Shown one piece after another: positions 19,576 to 28,608 of a stretch of DNA of 64,000 nucleotides. The translations under genes and the position numbers were made by a program. The notes below the pieces were generated by a model. That model made no database searches. It saw nothing but the letters and a program-made list of their open reading frames with translations, and was not told where the DNA came from. Within the stretch, counting starts at the first letter, position 1, and every line of letters starts with the position of its first letter. This stretch comes from Microbacterium sp. APC 3901 (GTDB lineage Bacteria > Actinomycetota > Actinomycetes > Actinomycetales > Microbacteriaceae): positions 62,001 through 126,000 of the forward strand of contig NZ_JASDCU010000005.1 of assembly GCF_030407765.1 (NCBI RefSeq), given 5' to 3'.

Positions 19576-21735
19576 TCAGCGGTTCTCGATGCCGCGGATC
19601 TGCGGGGTGTGGAAGTCGCCACCGAACGCCCGCTGTGACGCGCCCTCTCGGTCGAGGTACGGCGATGCGCCGCCATCGATGAACGGCCAGCCGGCGCCGA
19701 GGATGAGGCACAGATCGATGTCCTCGACCTCGGGCACGACGCCCTCGTCGAGCATCAGCTTGATCTCGCTCGCGAGGCCGTCCTGCACGCGCTGCAGGAT
19801 CGTCTCCGCCGATGCCGGCGTCTTGCCGACGGCCGGCTTCAGCAGCTTCTCGGCCGGCTTCGTCCAGCCGGTGACGCGACCGCCCTTGTCCTTCTCGACG
19901 ACCGCATCGAGCTCTGCGAGAGCGTGGAAGTTCTCGTTCGCATAGAAGCGGTCGGGGAACGCGTGCGCCATCGTGTCCTGCACGTGCGCGGCGACCTTCC
20001 ATCCGACCAGATCGATCAGCTGGAAGGGACCCATCGGCAGGCCGAGCGGTGCGAAGGCCTTCTCGACCTCCGTGATCGGGGTGCCCTCGTAGACTGCACG
20101 AGCCGCTTCGCCCATGACCTTGGCGAGCAGACGGTTCACCACGAAGCCGGGTGCGTCCGCGGTGAGCACCGCGTTCTTGCCGAGGTTCTTGGCGACGACG
20201 AAGGCGGTCGAGAGCGCGGCCTCGGAGGTGCCAGGCGTCTTCACGATCTCGATCAGCGGCATGACCGCAACCGGGTTGAAGAAGTGGAAACCGACGAGGC
20301 GCTCGGGATGAGCGAGCTTCGCGCCGATCTCCTCGACAGACAACGACGAGGTGTTCGTCGCGAGGATCGCGTCTTCGGCGATGACCTTCTCGATCTCGCC
20401 GAACACCTGCTGCTTGACCCCGACCTCTTCGAAGACGGCCTCGATGACGAAGTCGCAGTCGGCGTAGAGGCTCTTGTCGGTGGTGCCGGTGACGAGCGCC
20501 CGGAGCTTGTTGGCGGAGTCCGCGTCGAGGCGGCCCTTCGCCTCGAGCTTGCCGATCTCCTCATGGATGTAGGCGACGCCCTTGTCGACGCGCGCCTGGT
20601 CGAGGTCGGTGATCAGTACGGGCACCTGCAGTTTGCGCACGAACAGCAGCGCGAACTGGCTCGCCATGAGGCCGGCGCCGATGATGCCGACCTTGGTGAC
20701 CTTCTTGGCCAGCGCCTTGTCGGGGGCTCCCACCGGGCGCTTCGCGCGCTTCTGCACGAGATCGAAGGCATACATCGAGGCCGCGAACTGATCACCCGTG
20801 ACGAGATCGGCGAGCGCCTCGTCTTCGCGGGCGAATCCCTCAGCCTTGGTTCCGCTCTTCGCCTTGTCGAGCAGATCGAGAGCGGCGTACGGAGACTTCG
20901 GAACAGTGCCGATCTTCGACTCGAGCATGCCGCGGGCCATCTTGATGGCGATCGGCCACTTGGTGAGACGCTCGATCTTGCCCGGCTCGTTCTTGCGCTC
21001 GACCTTCTTACCGCTGAGGACGGCATCCGCCCAGGCCAACGAGTTCTCGAGGTAGTTCGCCGCCGGGAAGATCGCGTCGACGATGCCCAGATCGAAGGCC
21101 TGCTGCGGCTTCAGCATCCGGTTCTGCTTGAGCGGGTTCGAGATGACGACCTCGAGGGCGTTCTCGATTCCGATCAGGTTGGGCAGAAGATACGCCCCGC
21201 CCCACCCGGGGATGATCCCGAGGAAGACCTCGGGGAGCGCGATCGCCGCTGCGGACGCGTCGACCGTGCGGTAGCTGGAGTTCAGCGCGATCTCGAGACC
21301 GCCGCCGAGCGCGAGGCCGTTGACGAAGGCGAACGACGGGACGCCGAGCTCGCCGAGCTTGCCGAGCACCTTGTGACCGAGTTGCGCGATCAGACGTGCG
21401 TTGTCACGCGAGCCGACCTTGCTGATGTCGGAGAGGTCGGCGCCCGCGGCGAGGATGTACTGCTTGCCGGTGATTCCGACCGCCTGGATCTCTCCGCTCG
21501 CCGCGCGTGCGGCGAGTCCGTCGAGCGTCTCGCCGAGGGCGGTGAGCGTGGCGGGACCCAGGGTGTTCGGGCGGGTGTGGTCGCGTCCGTTGTCGAGCGT
21601 GATCAGCGCAAGAACCTTGCCCGACGTGAGACGGATGTCACGAACAGGGGAGTGCGTGATCACCTCGCCGTCGGTGAGGGCCTGGATGGGAGAGAAGTCG
21701 ACGTTCGCGTACTGCTCGGAAATCGAGTTGGCCAT
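19576..21735 (-). CDS. fadB: Fatty-acid oxidation complex alpha subunit: enoyl-CoA hydratase / 3-hydroxyacyl-CoA dehydrogenase
   Basis: 719-residue bifunctional beta-oxidation enzyme. The N-terminal crotonase domain (about 1-300) contains ILAAGADLSDI, GLALGGGLEIALNSSYR and LGIIPGWGGAYLLP. The central Rossmann domain has VGIIGAGLMASQFALLF and the signature TNTSSLSVEEIG with GFHFFNPVAVMPLIEIV; the C-terminal dehydrogenase domain has DAPGFVVNRLLAKVMGEA. The ATG at 21735 has GAGGAAG upstream, lying in the 3' end of the thiolase gene; the two genes are 5 bp apart, thiolase first, forming a complete beta-oxidation pair. Confidence 0.95.
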   Translation of the reverse strand: MANSISEQYANVDFSPIQALTDGEVITHSPVRDIRLTSGKVLALITLDNGRDHTRPNTLGPATLTALGETLDGLAARAASGEIQAVGITGKQYILAAGADLSDISKVGSRDNARLIAQLGHKVLGKLGELGVPSFAFVNGLALGGGLEIALNSSYRTVDASAAAIALPEVFLGIIPGWGGAYLLPNLIGIENALEVVISNPLKQNRMLKPQQAFDLGIVDAIFPAANYLENSLAWADAVLSGKKVERKNEPGKIERLTKWPIAIKMARGMLESKIGTVPKSPYAALDLLDKAKSGTKAEGFAREDEALADLVTGDQFAASMYAFDLVQKRAKRPVGAPDKALAKKVTKVGIIGAGLMASQFALLFVRKLQVPVLITDLDQARVDKGVAYIHEEIGKLEAKGRLDADSANKLRALVTGTTDKSLYADCDFVIEAVFEEVGVKQQVFGEIEKVIAEDAILATNTSSLSVEEIGAKLAHPERLVGFHFFNPVAVMPLIEIVKTPGTSEAALSTAFVVAKNLGKNAVLTADAPGFVVNRLLAKVMGEAARAVYEGTPITEVEKAFAPLGLPMGPFQLIDLVGWKVAAHVQDTMAHAFPDRFYANENFHALAELDAVVEKDKGGRVTGWTKPAEKLLKPAVGKTPASAETILQRVQDGLASEIKLMLDEGVVPEVEDIDLCLILGAGWPFIDGGASPYLDREGASQRAFGGDFHTPQIRGIENR

Positions 21736-21740
21736 CGGGC

Positions 21741-22946
21741 TTACTTCCTCTTCTTGCCGTCGTAGTGCGGGTTCTCCCAGATGACGGAGCCGCCCTGTCC
21801 GAGACCGACGCACATGGCCGTCAGGCCGTAGCGCACGTCCGGGCGCTCGGCGAACTGCGCCGCGAGCTGGATCATCAGACGCACACCGGATGCCGCGAGG
21901 GGGTGACCGAGTGCGATGGCGCCGCCCCACTGATTGACCCGCGGGTCGTCGTCGGCGATGCCGAAGTGGTCGAGCAGGGAGATGACCTGGATCGCGAAGG
22001 CTTCGTTCAACTCGAACAGCCCGATGTCGGCGATCGTCAACCCGGCCTTCTTCAGCGCCTTCTCCGTCGAGGGGATCGGCCCGATTCCCATGATCTCCGG
22101 CTGCACACCTGCGAAGGCGAACGAGACCATGCGCATCTTCGGCGCGAGGCCGAACTCCTTCACAGCGCCGCCCCCGGCGAGCAGCGACATCGTCGCGCCG
22201 TCGGTCAGCGGCGACGAGGTGCCCGCCGTCACACGACCGTGCGGACGGAAGGGCGTCTTCAGCGCTGCGAGATCCTCCATCGTGGTCTGAGGACGACGCC
22301 CCTCGTCCTCGGTGGCGAGGCCCCAGGCGCCGTCAGCGCCCTTGGTCGCGACCGAGACGAGGTCGGGCTGGATCTTTCCGGCGTCGTACGCCGCCTGCAC
22401 CTTGTGCTGACTCAGCATGCCGAACCGGTCGGAGCGCTCCTTGGTCAGGTGCGGGAAGCGGTCGAAGATGCGCTCGGCCGTGACACCCATGTTCAGGGCG
22501 CCGGGGTCGACCATGCGCTCCGAGACGAAGCGGGGGTTGGGGTCGGCGTTGCCGCCGATCGGGTGGTGGCCCATGTGCTCGACGCCGCCGGCGAGGGCGA
22601 AGTCGTACATGCCGACGCCGATCGACGCGCCCATGGTCGTGACGCTGGTCATCGCGCCGGCGCACATGCGCTCGACGGCCAGTCCTGGCACCGTCTGCGG
22701 AAGCCCTGCGAGGATCGCCACGGAGCGGCCGAGGGTCAGTCCCTGGTCTCCGGTCTGGCTGGTCGCGGCGATGGCGACGTCGTCGATACGGTCAGCGGGG
22801 ACGGCGACGTTCCGCTCCATGAGGCCGATGGTCGCCTTGACAGCGAGGTCATCAGCGCGGGTGTTCCAGTACATGCCCTTTTCGCCGGCGCGCCCGAAGG
22901 GGGTGCGCACTCCATCGACGAAGAAGACGTCCGATATTTCGGCCAC
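21741..22946 (-). CDS. fadA: Acetyl-CoA C-acyltransferase (thiolase)
   Basis: 401-residue thiolase cleaving 3-ketoacyl-CoA with CoA, the last step of beta-oxidation. The nucleophile Cys95 is in ERMCAGAMTS, the second catalytic set in NEAFAIQ and GGAIALGHPLAASG, and the acid/base Cys in AMCVGLGQGGS. The GTG start at 22946 is set by GGAGG five bases upstream. First gene of the fadA-fadB operon; 73 bp separate it from the RNase D stop. Confidence 0.95.
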   Translation of the reverse strand: MAEISDVFFVDGVRTPFGRAGEKGMYWNTRADDLAVKATIGLMERNVAVPADRIDDVAIAATSQTGDQGLTLGRSVAILAGLPQTVPGLAVERMCAGAMTSVTTMGASIGVGMYDFALAGGVEHMGHHPIGGNADPNPRFVSERMVDPGALNMGVTAERIFDRFPHLTKERSDRFGMLSQHKVQAAYDAGKIQPDLVSVATKGADGAWGLATEDEGRRPQTTMEDLAALKTPFRPHGRVTAGTSSPLTDGATMSLLAGGGAVKEFGLAPKMRMVSFAFAGVQPEIMGIGPIPSTEKALKKAGLTIADIGLFELNEAFAIQVISLLDHFGIADDDPRVNQWGGAIALGHPLAASGVRLMIQLAAQFAERPDVRYGLTAMCVGLGQGGSVIWENPHYDGKKRK

Positions 22947-23019
22947 TCTGCCTCCAAGTTTGTGCGGTGGCCTCAGTCTATGGAGGGCCGGAAACGGGGA
23001 GGAATCGGTTGGATCGAAC

Positions 23020-24213
23020 CTACGAAGCGTCCGACGGGGCCACGTCGACGGTTTGCGCGGCCTCTACAAAGGCGTCGGCGATCTTCTGTGCAGTCTGTGC
23101 AATCTGCCAGGGGCGCGCACCGAGCTCGGCGAGGGCGTCGCCGATGGCTTCAGGCGTCGTTCCCGGCACATCCCAGGCCACTCGACGGAGGTGATCGGGG
23201 GTGAGCAGGTTCTCCGTCGGCATCCCGAGCTCTTCGGCAGTGGCCTCGACGACCGGCCGCGCCGCCTTGAGGCGAGCATCGGCTTCGGGATTGCGGTCCG
23301 ACCAGGCCCGCGGCGGCGGCAGTGTGTCGCTCGGAACCCGCTCGCGCGGGAGCTCCTCCGTCGCGCGGCCGTCGACCATCGCCTGCCACCAGCGATCGAG
23401 CTGCGTTCGGCTCGCTCGACCTTGAAAATCCTTGATGCCGGCGAGCGCCTGCTTGCTCTGCGGGTTCGCGAGCACCGCCGCGATCAGCGAGCGATCCGGC
23501 ACGAGACGCCCCGGAGAGACATCCTGATCCTGCGCGAAGGCCTCTCGGGCCTGCCACAGCGAGCGCGCGACGGCCAGGTTTCGGGCGCCGCGCACTTGGT
23601 GGAGGCCGCTCAGGCGGCGCCAGGGGTCTTCACGCGGAGGCTTGGGAAGCCGGGTGAGAGTGGCGGCGAACTCCTCGGCCGCGAACTCGGTCTTGCCCTG
23701 CTCCTCGAGTTCCGCCTTCAGCGCCTCGTAGACGTCGATGAGATGCAGCACGTCGAGCGCCGCGTACTCGAGCCACGCAGCGGGAAGCGGTCTGGTCGAC
23801 CAGTCCGCCGCGGAGTGCTCCTTCTTGAGGGTGATGCCGAGCGTGTTCTCCACGACCGCAGCGAGGCCGACGCGCTCGTGACCCAGCAGACGCGATGCGA
23901 GCTCGGTGTCGAAGATCTCCTGAGGCAGCAGATCGAGTTCGCGGAGCGACGGGAGGTCCTGGCTGGCGGCATGGAAGACCCAGAGCACATCGCCGATCGC
24001 TTCCTGCAGCGGGCTGAAGTCGCCGAGCGCGGGAGGATCGAAGAGGAAGACCCCCGCGTCACGGCGGAACACCTGAACGAGATACGCCCGCTGGGAGTAG
24101 CGGAATCCGGATGCCCTCTCGACGTCGACGGCGACAGGACCCGTGCCTGCGGCCAGAGCGGCGCATGCCGCATGGAACTCCGAGACGTCGGAGATCACGG
24201 AGTATTCAGTCAC
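23020..24213 (-). CDS. rnd: Ribonuclease D (3'-5' exonuclease, HRDC domain)
   Basis: 397-residue DEDD exoribonuclease trimming the 3' ends of structured RNAs such as tRNA precursors. Exo I is VAVDVERASGF (D-x-E, about residues 27-37), Exo II is FHAASQDLPSLREL and Exo III is YAALDVLHLIDVYEAL. The HRDC domain follows (LARSLWQAREAFAQ region, about 210-295), and the C-terminal third has the extra helical domain common in actinobacteria. GTG start at 24213, overlapping the end of the DUF3000 gene by 8 bases. Confidence 0.92.
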   Translation of the reverse strand: MTEYSVISDVSEFHAACAALAAGTGPVAVDVERASGFRYSQRAYLVQVFRRDAGVFLFDPPALGDFSPLQEAIGDVLWVFHAASQDLPSLRELDLLPQEIFDTELASRLLGHERVGLAAVVENTLGITLKKEHSAADWSTRPLPAAWLEYAALDVLHLIDVYEALKAELEEQGKTEFAAEEFAATLTRLPKPPREDPWRRLSGLHQVRGARNLAVARSLWQAREAFAQDQDVSPGRLVPDRSLIAAVLANPQSKQALAGIKDFQGRASRTQLDRWWQAMVDGRATEELPRERVPSDTLPPPRAWSDRNPEADARLKAARPVVEATAEELGMPTENLLTPDHLRRVAWDVPGTTPEAIGDALAELGARPWQIAQTAQKIADAFVEAAQTVDVAPSDAS

Positions 24214-24787
24214 GTGCTGCCTTTCGCGCGCCGATAACGGCGATGCCCTCGGAACCCGGCGGAAGGCCCGCCAGCATCCCGACCAGTTCGACCCAGGCCT
24301 CGACGTGGGGTGTGAAGGGGCCCTCGGGTGTCCAGGACGCCCTCAACTCTATCTGTGCGCCGTCCCCTTCGAGAGCGAGGCCACCGAACCCCTTCGACAG
24401 GGTCTTGGTCGACGTGCCGGACGCGGAGTGATAGCCGGCGCCTCTGGAGTCGAGCGCGTCGACGAGCCACGACCACGTGACGTCAGCGAGCAGGGGATCG
24501 GTGCCGATCTCCGTCTCCAGTGGCGCCTGGGCGAAGATCACGATGCGCCAGTCCCCGTCCCACGCCGCCGGATTGTCCGGGTCGTGCAGCAGCACGAAGC
24601 GCCCGGTGCCGTAGGCGGACTCTCCGACGTCGTCCGGGCGGACATCGGCGGCGAGCGCGAGGGCGTGCGGAGCGAGGCCTTGCGGCGTGGGTATCTCGCG
24701 GATGGTGATGTCTGCGCGGAAGGCGATATCGCGCAGTTCGGCCACGGCGGCGTCGAAGATCGTCCCGGCATCGGGGTGAGCGGTCAC
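24206..24787 (-). CDS. DUF3000 family protein
   Basis: 193-residue protein of the actinobacterial DUF3000 family, which is normally located next to the RNase D gene as here. Recognisable stretches are FRADITIREIPTPQGLAP, DWRIVIFAQAPLETEIGTDP and ELRASWTPEGPF. No membrane segment or catalytic motif; function unknown. The GTG at 24787 has TAGCCT exactly six bases upstream, pointing to a leaderless message. The gene is divergent from the hydrolase at 24813. Confidence 0.88.
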   Translation of the reverse strand: MTAHPDAGTIFDAAVAELRDIAFRADITIREIPTPQGLAPHALALAADVRPDDVGESAYGTGRFVLLHDPDNPAAWDGDWRIVIFAQAPLETEIGTDPLLADVTWSWLVDALDSRGAGYHSASGTSTKTLSKGFGGLALEGDGAQIELRASWTPEGPFTPHVEAWVELVGMLAGLPPGSEGIAVIGARKAARD

Positions 24788-24793
24788 GGCAAC

Positions 24794-24803
24794 AGGCTAG
24801 AGT
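24794..24803. promoter_or_regulatory. Overlapping divergent -10 elements (DUF3000 and hydrolase)
   Basis: TAGCCT on the minus strand (24799-24794) lies 6 nt before the DUF3000 GTG. TAGAGT on the plus strand (24798-24803) lies 9 nt before the hydrolase ATG. The two hexamers share two base pairs. Confidence 0.5.
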
Positions 24804-24812
24804 CAGGAAGCG

Positions 24813-25967
24813 ATGAAGAGTCTCAGGCACGCCGTTGCGCTCCTTGTCCCTGCACTGCTCGCTCTCGGGACGGCGCTGGCCCTGCTCGTGTTCAGTGTGG
24901 CCCGCCGGGTCGTGATTCCGAAGAAACGGCCGGCCGACGTCGAGATCCTCGCTGTCGACACCGGCGCGCAGACGATCGAGCTCACGCGGACACGAGACAC
25001 CGAGCTGCCGGGGCGATACGGTCTCTTCACCTCCGGCACGTACGGGTACGTCAAGCTCGGTGCCGTGCTCAGCGCCGACGCGACGACCGTGCGGCGCAAG
25101 CTGCTCACGCAGATCGAGCCCGGCGCTCGCGTCGACAGGACTGCGGCGTTCAGCGGCTGGTACTACTCCTCACCGACGGAGCTGCACCTGCCGTGGCAGA
25201 ACGTGCTCATCGGATCGCCGGCGGGGCCGTGCCCGGCATGGCTCTTCCCCGGCGAGTCGTCGACGTGGGTGGTCCAGGTGCACGGCCGCGGCGTCACCCG
25301 TGCCGAGTGCCTGCGCGCAGTCCCGGTGCTGCACGCGGCCGGCTTCCCGAACCTCGTCGTGTCCTATCGGAACGATGGCGAGGCTCCGCGCAGCAGAGGC
25401 GGCGCGTACGCGCTGGGGGCATCAGAGTGGCGTGATGTGGACGCCGCAGTGTCTTTCGCCCTGCGCCACGGGGCTGAGCGTGTGATCCTGATGGGGTGGT
25501 CGATGGGTGGTGCCGTCGCGATGCAGACCGCCCTGAACTCCGGCAACCGCGACCGCATCGCGGGACTGATCCTCGAGTCGCCCGTGATCGACTGGCGCAG
25601 CGTGCTGCGCTTCCAGGCGCGGGCGGCGGGAATGCGCGCGCCGCTGCCTGATCTCGCGATGGGCGCGCTGTCCGTTCCGTTCACGGCGCGGCTCAGCGGC
25701 GCGGAGAACGCGATCCCGTTCGACAGCCTCGACATGGTCGCGCGAGCCGAAGAGCTGAAGGTGCCCGTGCTCATCCTGCACAGCGACGATGACGGATTCG
25801 TGCCGGCCGACGCTTCTCACGCGCTGCAGGAGGCCCGCCCGGATCTCGTCACCATGCCGGCATTCTCGGGTGCACGGCACACGAAGATCTGGAACTACGA
25901 CCAGACCGGGTGGAGCGATGCCATCACGGGCTGGCTCGCAGCCGAGGGCTTCAGCGCTTCTGCCTGA
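24813..25967 (+). CDS. Membrane-anchored alpha/beta hydrolase
   Basis: 384-residue serine hydrolase with an N-terminal membrane anchor (about residues 7-30, VALLVPALLALGTALALLVF). The nucleophile is Ser in GWSMGGAV, the acid probably Asp in LHSDDDGFVPAD and the base His in SGARHTKIWNYD near the C-terminus, completing the triad. The bulk of the protein is predicted outside the membrane. Substrate unknown. AGGAAG lies just before the ATG. The 3' end overlaps sufE by 17 bp tail to tail. Confidence 0.85.
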   Translation: MKSLRHAVALLVPALLALGTALALLVFSVARRVVIPKKRPADVEILAVDTGAQTIELTRTRDTELPGRYGLFTSGTYGYVKLGAVLSADATTVRRKLLTQIEPGARVDRTAAFSGWYYSSPTELHLPWQNVLIGSPAGPCPAWLFPGESSTWVVQVHGRGVTRAECLRAVPVLHAAGFPNLVVSYRNDGEAPRSRGGAYALGASEWRDVDAAVSFALRHGAERVILMGWSMGGAVAMQTALNSGNRDRIAGLILESPVIDWRSVLRFQARAAGMRAPLPDLAMGALSVPFTARLSGAENAIPFDSLDMVARAEELKVPVLILHSDDDGFVPADASHALQEARPDLVTMPAFSGARHTKIWNYDQTGWSDAITGWLAAEGFSASA

Positions 25968-26382
25968 CCTGGTTCTTGGCGCGCATGAGCATTCCGGTCA
26001 TTCCGCCGATCCGCAGTGGCGACACGGCTCGGGTGAGCCCGATCGACTGGGGGTAGTCGTCGGGGATCCCCAAGACCTCATCGGCGGTGAGGCCGGTGAG
26101 GCCCTGCACGAGGATGCTCGCGAATCCGCGCGTGGTCGGAGCCTCGGGCGGAGCCGTCGCGTGCATGGTGACCACGTCGTCGTTGACCTCGACGTAGATG
26201 TAGACGGGTGACTGGCACTCCGCCACGCGTTCGTACATCTCCGGATGGTTCGCGACCTCTGCGGAGACCTCAGGCAACTCGTCCGAGTACTCCAGCAGGA
26301 GCAGCAGGCGATCAGCCTCGGGGGTCTCGAGGAATCCGTCGCGGATCTCGGCGAGGGTGTCAGGAAGTTCGCTCATGCTCAT
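25951..26382 (-). CDS. sufE: SufE-family sulfur acceptor protein
   Basis: 143-residue Fe-S cluster assembly protein taking persulfide sulfur from a cysteine desulfurase. The sulfur-carrying Cys56 is in VAECQSPVYI, the family's signature; FLETPEADRLLLLLEYSDELP and GLTADEVLGIP are also conserved. ATGs at 26391, 26382 and 26376 are all possible; 26382 has GGAAGG about nine bases upstream. The thiosulfate sulfurtransferase gene ends at 26402, just upstream on the same strand; this pair is a common actinobacterial arrangement and suggests joint sulfur handling. Confidence 0.9.
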   Translation of the reverse strand: MSMSELPDTLAEIRDGFLETPEADRLLLLLEYSDELPEVSAEVANHPEMYERVAECQSPVYIYVEVNDDVVTMHATAPPEAPTTRGFASILVQGLTGLTADEVLGIPDDYPQSIGLTRAVSPLRIGGMTGMLMRAKNQVRQKR

Positions 26383-26401
26383 CCCTGTCATCCTTCCACG
26401 A

Positions 26402-27295
26402 TCACAGGGATCCGGGCTCCGATCCGGTGACGATCGGTACCCGAACCGCGCTGCCCCACTCGGTCCACGATCCGTCGTAGTTGCGGACGTTCTCGAATCC
26501 GAGCAGGTGCTTGAGCACGAACCAGGTGTGGCTGGAGCGTTCACCGATGCGGCAGTACGCGACCACCTCGTCGCCGTCTGCGAGACCGGCGCCGTCGCGG
26601 TAGATAGCGTCGAGTTCAGAGCGCGACTTGAAGCCGCCGTCTTCTGCGACCGCCTTCGCCCACGGCACGCTCTGGGCCGTCGGGATGTGCCCTGCGCGCA
26701 GTGCGCCCTCGTCGGGGTACGCCGGCGCGGTGGTGCGCTCACCGCTGTACTCCTCGGGAGAGCGCACGTCGATCAGGGGGTTCCCGATATGGGCGAGGAC
26801 GTCCTCCTTGTACGCGCGGATGACGGAGTCGTCGCGCTCGACGACCGGGTAGTCCGCAGGCGTGACCTGAGGTGCGTCTCGGGTGATGTCACGTCCCTCC
26901 GCGATCCAGCGATCGCGACCGCCGTCGAGAAGTCGCACGTCTTCGTGACCGAACAGCGAGAACACCCAGAGCGCATAGGCGGCCCACCAGTTGTTCTTGT
27001 CGCCGTAGATCACCACGGTGTCGTCGCGCGAGATCCCCTTGCTGTTCAGCAGCTTCGCGAATCCCTCCCCGTCGACGTAGTCGCGAACGACCGGGTCGTT
27101 GAGCTCGGTGTGCCAATCGACCTTCACGGCGCCCGGGATATGGCCCGTCTCGTAGAGCAGCACGTCCTCGTCGGACTCGACTACCACCAGTCCGGGCGTG
27201 CCCAGGCGCTCAGCGAGCCACTCGGTGGTCACGAGCCGGCCGGGCTCGGCGTACTCGGCGAACTTGGGTGAAGTGGTGTCGAACTCGATGGCCAC
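26402..27295 (-). CDS. Thiosulfate sulfurtransferase (tandem rhodanese)
   Basis: 297-residue two-domain rhodanese transferring sulfane sulfur from thiosulfate. The N-terminal domain (about 1-145) is inactive, with Asp in the loop IYGDKNNWW. The C-terminal domain has the active-site Cys248 in [13 protein letters not shown], the CRIGERS motif of actinobacterial CysA2-type enzymes. The GTG at 27295 has GAGGAG about six bases upstream, and the protein begins [12 protein letters not shown]. Divergent from zapE. Confidence 0.93.
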   Translation of the reverse strand: MAIEFDTTSPKFAEYAEPGRLVTTEWLAERLGTPGLVVVESDEDVLLYETGHIPGAVKVDWHTELNDPVVRDYVDGEGFAKLLNSKGISRDDTVVIYGDKNNWWAAYALWVFSLFGHEDVRLLDGGRDRWIAEGRDITRDAPQVTPADYPVVERDDSVIRAYKEDVLAHIGNPLIDVRSPEEYSGERTTAPAYPDEGALRAGHIPTAQSVPWAKAVAEDGGFKSRSELDAIYRDGAGLADGDEVVAYCRIGERSSHTWFVLKHLLGFENVRNYDGSWTEWGSAVRVPIVTGSEPGSL

Positions 27296-27440
27296 AGGGA
27301 TCTCCTCAGACGGTGAGCGGCGATGATGCAGGGGCGACGGCGTAATGTGGAGCCGATACTTCGACGATAGATCCACGCCGTGCGCCCTGCACCCGATTCG
27401 TAAGACTTCGACACAGGTGCGCCCCCGATACAGGACCGTG

Positions 27441-28493
27441 ATGACCGACACGCCCACCCGCACGGGCATCGTGCACCTGACAGATCGACAGCCGACCGTC
27501 ACCGGTCCCGAGATGCTGGCCAGCCTCGTGCCGCCGCCGCAGTTCGACGGGGCCACCTTCGACAGCTACCGGGCGGATCCCGCATATCCGTCGCAGGAGG
27601 AGGCGAAGGAGACTCTGATCCGCTTCGCGGGACGCGGCGGAGCTCCGGCGAAGCGCGGCGGCTTCTTCAGCCGAGCCAAGAAGGAACCGGAGACCAAGCC
27701 CGGCGTCTACCTCGACGGCGGCTTCGGAGTCGGGAAGACCCACCTGCTCGCGTCGATCTATCACGCGATGCCCGCCCGCAGGAAGTACTTCGGCTCGTTC
27801 ATCGAGTACACGGCCCTGGTCGGTGCACTGGGATACAAGAACACCGTCGACCTGCTCAAGGGCGCCGACCTGCTGTGCATCGACGAGTTCGAGCTTGACG
27901 ATCCGGGCGACACCATGGTCATGACACGCCTGATCGGCGAACTCGTGCCTACAGGCACCAAGCTCGCCGCCACCTCGAACACCCCGCCCAACGCGCTGGG
28001 TGAAGGGCGCTTCGCCGCGCAGGACTTCCTGCGGGAGATCCACGCGATGTCCGACAGCTTCCAGACGATCCGCATCGACGGCGTGGACTTCAGACAGCGC
28101 GCCCTCGACGGCCACGCCGTGGTGAGTGACGCGTCCACGTACAGCGCTGCAGTGCAGACCGGCTCGGCGGACGGGGTCGCATCCGACGACTCTTTCGCCG
28201 ATGTCATCCGTCATCTCGCCCGGGTGCACCCTTCGCGGTACCTGCGGGTCATCTCGGGGCTCGACCTCGTAGGCCTGAAAGACGTGCACGTGCTGACCGA
28301 CCAGTCCGAAGCTCTGCGATTCGTCGCTTTCGTCGACCGCGTGTACGACGCGCAGATCCCCATCGTCGCCACCGGGGTGAGCCTCGATCAGGTGTTCGCG
28401 GAAGAGATGCTCAACGGCGGCTATCGCAAGAAGTACCTGCGTGCTATCTCCAGACTCAATGCACTTACACACGCGGATCGCAGTGTCGCGTAA
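27441..28493 (+). CDS. zapE: Cell division protein ZapE (AFG1-like AAA ATPase)
   Basis: 350-residue P-loop ATPase of the AFG1/ZapE family. Walker A is [10 protein letters not shown] (residues 93-102), Walker [12 protein letters not shown], and sensor residues lie in [11 protein letters not shown]. The E. coli member associates with the division ring under stress; the actinobacterial role is untested. The ATG at 27441 follows AGGA. The C-terminus ends in the probable amtB regulatory region. Confidence 0.9.
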   Translation: MTDTPTRTGIVHLTDRQPTVTGPEMLASLVPPPQFDGATFDSYRADPAYPSQEEAKETLIRFAGRGGAPAKRGGFFSRAKKEPETKPGVYLDGGFGVGKTHLLASIYHAMPARRKYFGSFIEYTALVGALGYKNTVDLLKGADLLCIDEFELDDPGDTMVMTRLIGELVPTGTKLAATSNTPPNALGEGRFAAQDFLREIHAMSDSFQTIRIDGVDFRQRALDGHAVVSDASTYSAAVQTGSADGVASDDSFADVIRHLARVHPSRYLRVISGLDLVGLKDVHVLTDQSEALRFVAFVDRVYDAQIPIVATGVSLDQVFAEEMLNGGYRKKYLRAISRLNALTHADRSVA

Positions 28494-28536
28494 CGCGATG
28501 TTCACACACACGGCGTCTCTGTAACGCTGCCGCAAC
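28490..28536 (+). promoter_or_regulatory. Two GlnR-like half-sites upstream of amtB
   Basis: GTAAC-N6-TTCAC (28490-28505) and GTAAC-N6-GCAAC (28521-28536) both fit the GTNAC-N6-NNNAC layout of actinobacterial GlnR boxes and are 31 bp apart, 73-119 bp before the amtB start. Regulation by GlnR is inferred. Confidence 0.4.
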
Positions 28537-28608
28537 AAACCTCACGCATTCCGGAAATCGGGCGTCGTCACACTGAAGCTCTCAGTTTCCCGAATGTGAG
28601 GTTTGACT

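Noticed and set aside
19924..24237. Long plus-strand frames opposite fadB, fadA and rnd
   Set aside because: They mirror the three real minus-strand genes; composition is typical of antisense frames.
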